NCBI GenBank assembly: GCA_964461885.1
Contig: CAYWVY010000002.1
Span: 26,271-90,270 of the forward strand
Direction of reading: 5' to 3'
Source: UBA288 sp964461885
GTDB taxonomy: Archaea > Halobacteriota > Methanomicrobia > Methanomicrobiales > Methanospirillaceae
DNA length: 64,000 nucleotides
The translations under genes and the position numbers were made by a program. Below, piece after piece: positions 41,122 to 49,011 of this stretch (within the stretch, counting starts at the first letter, position 1; every line of letters begins with the position of its first letter). Under the pieces are notes generated by a model. It made no database searches, was not told where the DNA came from, and worked only from the letters and a program-made list of their open reading frames with translations.

Positions 41122-42623
41122 GTCGGCGTTCCGGGCGCGGGCTCGTCCGGCGGCGCCGTGGCGACGTCGGGCAGCGCGAACTTCCGCCAGACCTGCTCGC
41201 GGTAGGTCGGGCCCGAGTTGTAGGTGCAGAACGGGATCAGGCGGCCGTCAGGAGTCGCGTAGTGGATGCAGCACCGGCGTACGCGGTCCGTATCGTAGTT
41301 GTGGCAGTCCATGAAGTGCATGGTGCCGATAAAGAGCGCGTTCCAGTGAAAATCGCGGAGCGAGTCGTAGTTCTGCGAGATCAGGGCCTGCTTGATGAGA
41401 CGCCAGATCTCACCCGATTTACCGGTATCGTCCTTCTTGAGCGAGCCGTGAAGGTCCTTGAGCCCTTCGATCAAGGCGCGATACTTGTTGATCGATCCGC
41501 CCCGGGCGAGCGTGCTCCCCATACGGTCGATGGATTCGAAGAACCGGTCCACGTCGATGATCCGGTTCACGGGGGTGATGGTGCCGTCGGTAACGAAGGC
41601 GTAGGTCGCAGCTCCGCAGTGCTGGTGGGTCGTGAACTCGACGACATGGTTGCCCGTGTAGGCCTCGACCAGGCGCGAGATGGGCATCACGCAGGGCACC
41701 GGGTAGAAATCGGCCTGCCGGATGATGCCGCCGGTCTGGTCCTCGATCGCCGCAGTCAGGTCCGGGATCGTGACCCGTTCCTTCTCGATGTCGTCCTCAC
41801 TTGCTGCGCCGGTGAACGCAACAGGCTGGAAGTTGACCCCGCGCACCACCCGGATCCGCTGCGCCGCGTACCGGATAATATCGCCGACCTCGTGGTCGTT
41901 GCGACCATGGATAACAGTCGGAACGAGGACCACGCCCATCCCTGCCGCCGTGCACCGTTCGAGCGCCCGCTCGTGGATCGCAAGATAGGGGTTCGTCGCC
42001 TGGGAGACACCGTCGAAGTGGAGGTAGAGGGTCGAGAGGCCTGCCTCTTTCAGCGCCTCGACGTAGCCTTCCTCCTTCGCGATACGAACACCGTTCGTCG
42101 CGATCTGGACCTGAGAGAAGCCGAGCTGCTTCGCGCGCCGGATCAGCTCGGGCAGTTCGTCGCGCATGGTCGGCTCGCCGCCGGAGAACTGCACCGCAGG
42201 CGTCGGCACGGGCCGCTGGGACCGGAGAAGCTCCATCATGCCGATCACCTGGTCGAAGGTCGGTTCGTACACGAACCCGCAGGCGCGCGCGTTGGCGAAG
42301 CAGAAGTCGCAGTTGAGGTTGCACCTGTTCGTGAGGTCGATATTCGCGAGCAGGGTCTCAGAGAGGTGCTGCGAGCAGAGCCCGCACTCGTTCGGGCAGT
42401 TCACCGCCGGGACCACGCGCTGGGGGTTCTCAATCCCGTTCCCGTCGTGGGCGTACGTCTCAAACCGATCGAACATGGCGGCGTCGGACCAGTACAGCGA
42501 ACGGATCCGGCCGTGCTCCGGGCACTCGCGCTCTATCCAGACCTTATCGTCCTGATCGTAGACCCGCGCCTCGAGAACACGCCCGCAGGACGGGCAGAGG
42601 CTCTTCGTTCTTTTATCCACCAT
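41118..42623 (-). CDS. tes: Tetraether lipid synthase (radical SAM, MJ0619 family)
   Basis: 501 residues. The radical SAM cluster cysteines C101-x3-C105-x2-C108 sit in T-N-R-C-N-L-N-C-D-F-C-F-A-N. Upstream cysteine pairs (C10/C13 and C76/C80/C83) and a cysteine-containing C-terminal domain match the MJ0619/Tes family. Tes couples the phytanyl ends of two archaeol lipids to make the C40 biphytanyl chains of GDGT. Divergent from CDP-archaeol synthase, so lipid core and headgroup steps are adjacent. The start at 42623 was chosen over an ATG 33 nt further upstream because K-R-T-K-S-L-C-P-S-C is the family N-terminus. Confidence 0.9.
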   Translation of the reverse strand: MVDKRTKSLCPSCGRVLEARVYDQDDKVWIERECPEHGRIRSLYWSDAAMFDRFETYAHDGNGIENPQRVVPAVNCPNECGLCSQHLSETLLANIDLTNRCNLNCDFCFANARACGFVYEPTFDQVIGMMELLRSQRPVPTPAVQFSGGEPTMRDELPELIRRAKQLGFSQVQIATNGVRIAKEEGYVEALKEAGLSTLYLHFDGVSQATNPYLAIHERALERCTAAGMGVVLVPTVIHGRNDHEVGDIIRYAAQRIRVVRGVNFQPVAFTGAASEDDIEKERVTIPDLTAAIEDQTGGIIRQADFYPVPCVMPISRLVEAYTGNHVVEFTTHQHCGAATYAFVTDGTITPVNRIIDVDRFFESIDRMGSTLARGGSINKYRALIEGLKDLHGSLKKDDTGKSGEIWRLIKQALISQNYDSLRDFHWNALFIGTMHFMDCHNYDTDRVRRCCIHYATPDGRLIPFCTYNSGPTYREQVWRKFALPDVATAPPDEPAPGTPT

Positions 42624-42739
42624 CAGAATCCACCAGGCGCGATCGCTGGCAACCACCCCTTCGCGGGGAGTATTTTTGGTCGTTCGAGTCCGCCAGCGAC
42701 GTTTTCTAGTAGTTTCTCTTACATTACTTTAATGCTTAC

Positions 42740-43324
42740 ATGTGGGGCGGGGTACTCGTGACACTGGCCGACGCTTTCGCGCCCGGGGCCATCGGTCTGG
42801 CCGCGCTCGCGGCATGCTGGATCATGCTTCCGGCCTGGCTCCCGAACCCGATCGCAGCGCTCTTCGGCGGAGGTCGACCGATCGACGGCGGGCGGGTGCT
42901 CCGCGACGGCTACCGCATGCTCGGCAACGGCAAGACCTGGCGCGGCTTCGCTGCGGGCGTCCTTGCCGGGCTCGTGATCGGCGCGGTTCAGATCGCGGTT
43001 CAGGGCCTTTCCCTGCCCGTGCAGCTCCCGGTGCAGACGCCGCTCACCGTGTTCGCACTCGCGGTAGGGGCCCTGCTCGGGGACATGACCAAGTCCTTCT
43101 TCAAGCGTCGGCTCGGCAAGGACCGGGGAGCAGCATGGCCGGTGGTGGACCAGTTCGACCTCGTTGTCGGGGCGTTCGTCCTGCTCGCACTCATCGACAC
43201 AGGCTGGATCGCGGCGAATGTCACGCTTCCGGTCCTCGTGTTCATCGTGATCCTGACGCCGTTGCTGCACCGGATCATGAACCTGATCGGGTACGCGGCC
43301 GGGATCAAGGAGGAACCATGGTAA
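42740..43324 (+). CDS. carS: CDP-archaeol synthase
   Basis: 194 residues with about five membrane helices. Uses CTP to activate unsaturated archaeol phosphate (DGGGP) into CDP-archaeol for all polar headgroups. Family marks are M-L-P-A-W-L-P-N-P near 29-37, G-x-G-K-T-W-R-G near 62-69, and D-M-T-K-S-F-F-K-R-R-L-G-K-D-R-G near 115-130. The start may be the ATG at 42740 or a GTG six codons later; the poorly placed upstream AT-rich patch does not decide. It overlaps pyrE by 7 nt. Confidence 0.92.
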   Translation: MWGGVLVTLADAFAPGAIGLAALAACWIMLPAWLPNPIAALFGGGRPIDGGRVLRDGYRMLGNGKTWRGFAAGVLAGLVIGAVQIAVQGLSLPVQLPVQTPLTVFALAVGALLGDMTKSFFKRRLGKDRGAAWPVVDQFDLVVGAFVLLALIDTGWIAANVTLPVLVFIVILTPLLHRIMNLIGYAAGIKEEPW

Positions 43325-43836
43325 AAGGGAATATAATCGCTGACCGGCTGATCGAGGCCGGCGCCATCGAGTTCGGAGAGTTCACGCTCGCCTCGGGCGC
43401 AACGAGCCCGTATTACGTGGACATCAAGTCCGCCATGACCGACCCGGCACTGCTCGCAGAGATCGCGCGCGCGATCGCCGGGCGCGAGCCGTTCGAGGTC
43501 GTCGCGGGGGTCGCCGTCGGCGGCGTTCCGCTGGCGGTCGCGGTCTCGCTCGCGAGCGGCCGGCCGTACGCAATCGTGCGGAGCGCCGCGAAGGATCACG
43601 GGCGGGCCGACCTGGTGATCGGCGCCGTCGCCGGGCGCCAGGTCCTGCTCGTCGAGGACGTGACGACCTCGGGCGGCTCGGCCCTCTACGGCATTAACGA
43701 ACTCAGGAAGGCGGGAGCCATGGTCGAGTGCGTGATCACGGTCGTCGACCGCGAGGGCGGCGCAGAGGAACGGCTCGCCGCGGCGAAGGCGCGCCTCGTG
43801 CCGCTCGTCCGGGCCCGGGAGCTTCTCGCCGGATAA
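43318..43836 (+). CDS. pyrE: Orotate phosphoribosyltransferase
   Basis: 172 residues. Attaches orotate to PRPP in pyrimidine synthesis. The PRPP loop V-L-L-V-E-D-V-T-T-S-G-G-S is near 117-129, and F-x-L-A-S-G-A-x-S-P-Y-Y-V-D is at the N-terminus. The start ATG lies within the last codons of carS, so translation is coupled. Size is normal for archaeal PyrE. Confidence 0.95.
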   Translation: MVKGNIIADRLIEAGAIEFGEFTLASGATSPYYVDIKSAMTDPALLAEIARAIAGREPFEVVAGVAVGGVPLAVAVSLASGRPYAIVRSAAKDHGRADLVIGAVAGRQVLLVEDVTTSGGSALYGINELRKAGAMVECVITVVDREGGAEERLAAAKARLVPLVRARELLAG

Positions 43837-43848
43837 GGACCGGCAACC

Positions 43849-43857
43849 GCTTATTTT
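43849..43857 (+). promoter_or_regulatory. TATA box for the purD-argF unit
   Basis: GCTTATTTT lies about 31-39 nt before the purD ATG. It follows the pyrE stop by 12 nt. Confidence 0.5.
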
Positions 43858-43887
43858 GTGAACGCCTCAGTACTGGTGGACGTGCCT

Positions 43888-45174
43888 ATGAAGTACCTGG
43901 TGGTGGGTGGCGGAGGACGGGAGCACGCGATCGCGGCTTCGCTCGCCCGGGATGATACGGCGGGGCTGGCGGCCGTCATGGCCACGAGGAACCCGGGGAT
44001 CGCCCCGCTCGCCGACCGCATCCTGCTCGCGCCCGAGATCGATGTGCCGCGCGTGGTCCGGTTCGCAGTCGAATCGGGCGCTGACCTCGCCGTGATCGGC
44101 CCCGAGGCGCCGCTCGAGGCCGGGCTCGCCGATGCCCTCGCCGAAGCCGGGATCCCCGCGTTCGGCCCGACCCGGGCCGCGGCGCGTATCGAGACGGACA
44201 AGGCCTGGGCCCGGGCCCTGCTCACGCGCCACGGCATCCCCGGTTGTCCCGAGTACGGCCTCTTCACGGACCCCGAGGATGCCGTCCGGTTTATTCGCGA
44301 CCATCCGGGCGAGCTCGCAGTCAAGCCGATCGGCCTGACCGGGGGCAAGGGAGTCCGGATAACGGGAGAACAGGTGGACCGCGAGGGGGCCTGCGCCTAC
44401 GCCCGCGAGCTCGACGGGCCGATCGTGGTCGAGGAACGGCTCGAGGGCGAGGAGTTCACGCTCCAGGCCTTCGTCGACGGCGCGCACCTCGCCCCGATGC
44501 CGCTCGTGCAGGACCACAAGCGCGCATTCGAGGGAGACCGGGGACCGAACACGGGCGGCATGGGGTCGTACTCGATGCCGGACCACGGCCTGCCGTTCGT
44601 GACCGCCGCGGATCGGGAGGCCGCACTCGGCATCATGGCGGCGGTCGTCCGGGCCATGGCCAGTGAGGGGTCGCCGTTCTGCGGCGTCCTCTACGGCCAG
44701 TTCATGAACACGGCCGCGGGACCGATGGTGATCGAGTTCAACGCCAGGTTCGGCGACCCCGAGGCGATGAACGTCCTCTCCCTGCTCGAGAGCGACCTCG
44801 GCGAGGTCGCGTGGCGGTGCGTCGACGGAAGCCTCGGCCCGTCCTCGGTCTCGTTCGCGAGGGCCGCCACGGTCTGCAAGTACGTCGTCCCCGAGGGCTA
44901 CCCCGAGGCGCCGGGGCCGTCCGCACCGATCGGCCTTCCCGTTCCTGGCCCGGCCCGGCTCTACTACGCGAACGTTGAGGAGCGGGACGGCCGGCTCTGG
45001 ACCCTCCGGTCGCGCACGCTCGCGTTCGTCGGGACCGGATCCACGCTCGCGGAGGCCGAGGGCGCAGCCGAGCGGGGCGCCTCGGGTGTCACGGGCCCGG
45101 TCCGGCACCGCCGCGACATCGGCGCGCGGACCCTGCTCGAGCAGCGCTGCGCGCATATGAGGGCAATCCGATGA
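43888..45174 (+). CDS. purD: Phosphoribosylamine--glycine ligase
   Basis: 428 residues, ATP-grasp enzyme of purine synthesis that makes glycinamide ribonucleotide. V-V-G-G-G-G-R-E-H-A-I-A is at the N-terminus, K-P-I-G-L-T-G-G-K-G in the ATP lid, and N-T-G-G-M-G-S-Y in the active site. The ATG at 43888 is chosen because the first strand starts there; an in-frame GTG at 43858 overlaps the TATA element. The stop overlaps the argF ATG. Confidence 0.95.
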   Translation: MKYLVVGGGGREHAIAASLARDDTAGLAAVMATRNPGIAPLADRILLAPEIDVPRVVRFAVESGADLAVIGPEAPLEAGLADALAEAGIPAFGPTRAAARIETDKAWARALLTRHGIPGCPEYGLFTDPEDAVRFIRDHPGELAVKPIGLTGGKGVRITGEQVDREGACAYARELDGPIVVEERLEGEEFTLQAFVDGAHLAPMPLVQDHKRAFEGDRGPNTGGMGSYSMPDHGLPFVTAADREAALGIMAAVVRAMASEGSPFCGVLYGQFMNTAAGPMVIEFNARFGDPEAMNVLSLLESDLGEVAWRCVDGSLGPSSVSFARAATVCKYVVPEGYPEAPGPSAPIGLPVPGPARLYYANVEERDGRLWTLRSRTLAFVGTGSTLAEAEGAAERGASGVTGPVRHRRDIGARTLLEQRCAHMRAIR

Positions 45175-46115
45175 AAAACCTGATCTCTATCCTGGACATC
45201 TCGGTCCCGGACCTCGAGCGGCTGATGGCCGACGCGGCCCGGCTCAAGGCCGAGCGGGCCGAGGGGTGCTGCCACCCGCTCCTTGTCGGCAAGAGCCTTG
45301 CGATGATCTTCGAGAAGCCGTCGACCCGGACCCGGGTCTCGTTCGAGGTCGGGATGTACGAGCTCGGCGGCCACGCGCTCCACCTGAACCAGGAGGACAT
45401 GCAGCTGCGGCGGGGAGAGGCGGTCTCGGACACGGCGCGGGTCCTGTCGCGGTACGTCACGGGCGTGATGATCCGGGCGAACAGCCACGCGACGATCGAG
45501 GAGTTCGCAGCCCACGCGACCGTGCCCGTGATCAACGGGCTCTCGGACCGCGAACACCCGTGCCAGCTCCTTGCCGACATCTTCACCATTCGCGAGCGGT
45601 TCGGCCGGACCGACGGCCTGGTCGCGGCGTGGATCGGGGACGGCAACAACGTCTGCAACTCCCTGATCCTCGCGGCAGGCCTGACCGGCATGGAGGTCCG
45701 CGTCGCCACGCCGGCCCCGTACGCCCCGGACCCGGCAATCGTGGAGCGGGGGCGGGCCGAGGGCGGACAGATCGTCTGCGCATCCACGCCCGAGGAGGCG
45801 GTGACCGGCGCCGACGTGATCTTCACCGATACCTGGATCTCAATGGGGGCCGAATCAGAGGAGGCAGCGCGACGCCAGGCGTTCGCGGGATACTGTGTCG
45901 ACCGCAGGCTCGTCGATCTCGCGGCCGACGGCGCAGTCGTGCTGCACTGTCTCCCGGCTCATCGCGGCGACGAGATAACGGATGAGATCCTGGACGGGCC
46001 GTGCTCGGCCGTCTGGGACGAGGCCGAGAACCGGCTCCACGTGCAGAAGGCCGTGCTCGCGGCCCTCCTCTCGCCGTTCGACGAGCGGTCGTTCCAGCAG
46101 ATGCTGCTCGGCTGA
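45171..46115 (+). CDS. argF: Ornithine carbamoyltransferase
   Basis: 314 residues. Forms citrulline from ornithine and carbamoyl phosphate in arginine synthesis. The carbamoyl phosphate loop S-T-R-T-R-V-S-F is near 49-56, the ornithine-side motif H-P-C-Q near 129, D-T-W-I-S-M-G, and H-C-L-P-A-H-R-G are all present. Co-transcribed with purD through an ATGA overlap. Confidence 0.95.
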   Translation: MKNLISILDISVPDLERLMADAARLKAERAEGCCHPLLVGKSLAMIFEKPSTRTRVSFEVGMYELGGHALHLNQEDMQLRRGEAVSDTARVLSRYVTGVMIRANSHATIEEFAAHATVPVINGLSDREHPCQLLADIFTIRERFGRTDGLVAAWIGDGNNVCNSLILAAGLTGMEVRVATPAPYAPDPAIVERGRAEGGQIVCASTPEEAVTGADVIFTDTWISMGAESEEAARRQAFAGYCVDRRLVDLAADGAVVLHCLPAHRGDEITDEILDGPCSAVWDEAENRLHVQKAVLAALLSPFDERSFQQMLLG

Positions 46116-46122
46116 AGTCTCG

Positions 46123-47184
46123 TCAGGGAAGGGGGCAGGGAGGCAGGGGGCCGAGCCCGTCCCGGACCCCCCGAAGAAGGGCGCCCGCCGACGGCCGGCT
46201 CAGGTACCTGACCAGGTACACCCCGAGAAGGAACCAGAGGCGAAAGCCGAAGAACCAGGCAAAGAACCGGGCCCGCTCGCCCCTGGTCGCGTACCGCCGC
46301 ACAAACCAGAACTGGTTCCGGGTCAGATAGTAGAGCTTGGTCGGGCTCCGTTTCGACGAGGCCGAGACCTTGTGCCAGAGCCGGGCCCCCGGGACATACA
46401 CGGCCGTGCGCCCGACCTGCCTGCCCCGCATGATCAGGTCGTTCTCCTCGAAGTATGCGAAGTACACCGGGTCCAGAAGGCCGATCTCCTGAAGCAGAGA
46501 CGACCGGGCGAGCAGGCACGAGCCTTCAACCCAGTCGACCTCTCGTTCGAGTTCGTGCTGGCCCTCGTCCACCTCGTTCTGCCCGATGTGCCGGGTCTGG
46601 CCGTGGACCAGGTCGAGCGACCCGCCCGCGAAGTTGATCACGTCGCGACGGCCCTCGTGGTCGTAGTAGTAGGTCTTGGGACCGAAGAAGGCCGCTTCCG
46701 GGTGGCGTGCGGCAGCCCCGACGAACTCGTCGAGCAGGGACACGTCGACGACGGTGTCGTTGTTCAGGAAGAGGCAGAACTCGGGCGAACGGGCTGCAAG
46801 CGCAAAACGCGTCCCCTGGTTGTTCGCCTCGGCGAACCCGAGGTTCCGGTCGTTCTCGATCAGGACAACCGAGCGGTCCGGGACGCGGGGACCGTTTCGG
46901 GCCCGGAACGCTGCATCGGAGGCGGCGAACCGCTCGAACGAGACCGGCTTCGAGTCCGGGTCGAACGCGAAGAACGGAGACTCGACCGGGAGGGTGCCGG
47001 CGCAGTAGTCCTCGATCTTCCCGATCGAGCCGTCCGCGGAACCGTTGTCGACGCAGATCACGAACCAGGCCCCGTACCCGGATCGGAGCAGGGACTCGAG
47101 GCACTCGACCGTGTCCCGCCACCCGTTCCAGTTCACGAGGACGATTCCGATCGTGGGTTCCTCCGGCGCTGCCTCTCCGGTCAT
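46123..47184 (-). CDS. Family 2 glycosyltransferase
   Basis: 353 residues. GT-A fold with V-L-V-N-W-N-G near 15-21, V-D-N-G-S-A-D-G near 45-52, an acidic L-N-N-D-T (DxD-type) near 140, and E-E-N-D-L near 244. The C-terminal hydrophobic stretch with two aromatic segments (about 300-330) may sit on the membrane. It resembles rhamnosyltransferase-type enzymes that decorate cell-surface glycans; donor and acceptor unknown. Convergent with argF (7-nt gap); the ATG at 47184 is 43 nt from the divergent flavodoxin start. Confidence 0.85.
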   Translation of the reverse strand: MTGEAAPEEPTIGIVLVNWNGWRDTVECLESLLRSGYGAWFVICVDNGSADGSIGKIEDYCAGTLPVESPFFAFDPDSKPVSFERFAASDAAFRARNGPRVPDRSVVLIENDRNLGFAEANNQGTRFALAARSPEFCLFLNNDTVVDVSLLDEFVGAAARHPEAAFFGPKTYYYDHEGRRDVINFAGGSLDLVHGQTRHIGQNEVDEGQHELEREVDWVEGSCLLARSSLLQEIGLLDPVYFAYFEENDLIMRGRQVGRTAVYVPGARLWHKVSASSKRSPTKLYYLTRNQFWFVRRYATRGERARFFAWFFGFRLWFLLGVYLVRYLSRPSAGALLRGVRDGLGPLPPCPLP

Positions 47185-47227
47185 CTTCTTACCGTTTCGT
47201 GCCGATGGTTCATGTACCTGTCTGGTG

Positions 47228-47725
47228 ATGCGCATGCGGGCCGTGATCGTATACAAATCGCTCCACCACGGAAACACCAAAAAGATCGCCGAGGTGATGG
47301 CCGACGCGTGCGGCGCCGACCTCGTCCGGCTCGGCGACCGGAAGAACCCCGGTCTGCAGGGGTACGATCTCGTCGGGCTCGGCTCGGGGATCTACCAGTC
47401 GCGCCACCACCCGTCCCTTGTCGCGTTCGCGGAAAAGGCGCACTTCGCGATGGGAGCCCGGGCGTTCCTCTTCTCGACGGCGGGCATTCCGGCTCTCGCC
47501 GGCCTCTGGCACCGGCCCCTCCGGGCAGCACTGACAAAGCAGGGGATCCCGATTGCAGGGGAGCTCTGCCTCCCGGGCTACGACACGTACGCGATCTTCG
47601 GCCTCGTGGGCGGGATCAACCGCGGGCGGCCGGGGAATCGGGAGCTGGCTCAGGCGCGGGAGTTCGCGAGCTCCATGGTCTCCGTTCAGGGCGCCGGTGC
47701 GCTGTCGTATACGAGGGAGAGGTAG
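47228..47725 (+). CDS. Flavodoxin family protein
   Basis: 165 residues. FMN-binding flavodoxin fold: V-I-V-Y-K-S-L-H-H-G-N-T-K-K-I-A phosphate loop (about 7-22), G-L-G-S-G-I-Y near 50-56, and F-S-T-A-G-I near 81-86. A low-potential electron carrier or a flavodoxin-like oxidoreductase (protoporphyrinogen oxidase HemG is similar). A second in-frame ATG two codons later is possible. The end overlaps the convergent DUF4013 gene by 40 nt. Confidence 0.85.
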   Translation: MRMRAVIVYKSLHHGNTKKIAEVMADACGADLVRLGDRKNPGLQGYDLVGLGSGIYQSRHHPSLVAFAEKAHFAMGARAFLFSTAGIPALAGLWHRPLRAALTKQGIPIAGELCLPGYDTYAIFGLVGGINRGRPGNRELAQAREFASSMVSVQGAGALSYTRER

Positions 47726-48453
47726 CGGGCAAAGAAGATCAGGGCCGCGAGCCCGATCACGATCCCCGCTATCCACCCGATCACGGGGAGCCCTGAAAAG
47801 ACCCCGATCACCACGTACGCGATGCCCAGCACGGCCCAGACCACGACCAGGGCGACGATGTAGTTGACCCAGCCGATCCTCCCGATGTGCTCGAGGATCG
47901 CCGAGACATTGAAGGCCTCCCGAACGTCGTCGTGCTGGGCGCACCGGACCAGGGCGAGGGACGAGATGAGGCCAACAACGACCCAGGCGATCAGGGCGAG
48001 GAGAACTGCGAGACCGAGGGTCGCGAGGGCGGAGAAGAGGACAGCCATGTCCTGCGACTGGCCGCTCGCGAGGATCCCCGCGACACCGAGCCCGCCGAAG
48101 ATCAGGAGCACGGCGAGGACGGGCACGAGGTACACGATCGAGACTGCGAGAAGGCGTACGCCAGAGAGCGCGAGGTCCACCGGCCCCTCGAGCTCCGGCG
48201 GCCGGATGGAGTGGCGGTAGATCCGGTAGACGTACCCCTCGAGCACGAGCGCGGCCACGAGGGAGACGGCGACCATTATCGCGACGGCGGCATAGCGAAC
48301 CACGCCGTTGAGGGTGATCACGAACGGCAGAGCCGAAATAGAGAGGGTCGTCAGGGCATAGAGAATGACAAGCGCGGCACCTCGCCGGAGATCCCCCGTG
48401 AGCGCGGTTCGGGTGAACTCGGCAGAGTCCACGAGCAGGATCCCAAAGTCCAT
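47686..48453 (-). CDS. DUF4013 membrane protein
   Basis: 255 residues with about six hydrophobic helices between residues 25 and 245 and the family-typical A-E-F-T-R-T-A-L-T near the start. DUF4013 proteins are polytopic membrane proteins of unknown function common in methanogens and haloarchaea. It has its own TATA element. The last 13 codons lie antisense to the end of the flavodoxin gene. Confidence 0.8.
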   Translation of the reverse strand: MDFGILLVDSAEFTRTALTGDLRRGAALVILYALTTLSISALPFVITLNGVVRYAAVAIMVAVSLVAALVLEGYVYRIYRHSIRPPELEGPVDLALSGVRLLAVSIVYLVPVLAVLLIFGGLGVAGILASGQSQDMAVLFSALATLGLAVLLALIAWVVVGLISSLALVRCAQHDDVREAFNVSAILEHIGRIGWVNYIVALVVVWAVLGIAYVVIGVFSGLPVIGWIAGIVIGLAALIFFARYLSLVYDSAPAP

Positions 48454-48492
48454 CGGTCCGTCTCCTGATTGATCAGGTATGATCTGGGCGCT

Positions 48493-48503
48493 GATTTATA
48501 GAT
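48493..48503 (-). promoter_or_regulatory. TATA box for the DUF4013 gene
   Basis: ATCTATAAATC on the minus strand, about 40-50 nt before the ATG at 48453. Good match to archaeal TATA elements. Confidence 0.6.
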
Positions 48504-48588
48504 ACCCGTGGCTGACTCCGAATGAAAAGAGATATGACCTGGGAAGACAATGAGAGGGCGACGCCGAAGGGCACGGAGACGAAAGACG

Positions 48589-48993
48589 ATGGTACTCATC
48601 ACTGAAGAGATGCGGGCGGTTTTCGAGAAGATCAAGGTCTTCTCGGTCGGGACCGCCTCAGAGGACGGAACGCCGAACGTGGCACCAATCGCAACCGTTC
48701 AGTTCACGGCTGGCGACGAAGTCTGGATCGGGGACAACTACATGAAGAAGACGCTCGCGAACGTCCGGGCGAACCCGAGGGTGGCGATGTACGCGTGGGA
48801 CCCCGACTCAAAGAAGTGCTACCAGGTCAAGGGCCGGGTCGAGGTACGGACCGAAGGGCCCGAGTACGAGCAGATGAAGGCCACGATGAAGGCTAAAAAC
48901 GAGGCTTACCCGGCCAAGTCCCTCCTGATCCTCAGGGTCGAGGAGATCTACACCTGCACCCCCGGGCCGGGCGCGGGCGACCGGGTCGCCTGA
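48589..48993 (+). CDS. Pyridoxamine 5'-phosphate oxidase-type flavin-binding protein
   Basis: 134 residues of the split-barrel FMN-binding fold: F-S-V-G-T-A-S-E-D-G-T-P-N-V-A-P near 17-32, then W-I-G-D-N-Y, and a C-terminal I-L-R-V-E-E-I-Y-T-C. Such small proteins bind FMN, F420 or heme; the true PLP synthesis role is unlikely for this subgroup. The ATG at 48589 is chosen, since the longer frame begins with an Arg-rich run lacking homology. Convergent with purH. Confidence 0.85.
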   Translation: MVLITEEMRAVFEKIKVFSVGTASEDGTPNVAPIATVQFTAGDEVWIGDNYMKKTLANVRANPRVAMYAWDPDSKKCYQVKGRVEVRTEGPEYEQMKATMKAKNEAYPAKSLLILRVEEIYTCTPGPGAGDRVA

Positions 48994-49011
48994 CCTCGCT
49001 CCCCTCTCTTT

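Noticed and set aside
45982..47796. 604-codon plus-strand frame
   Set aside because: It covers the antisense of the family 2 glycosyltransferase and another frame of the flavodoxin gene; no domain is readable.
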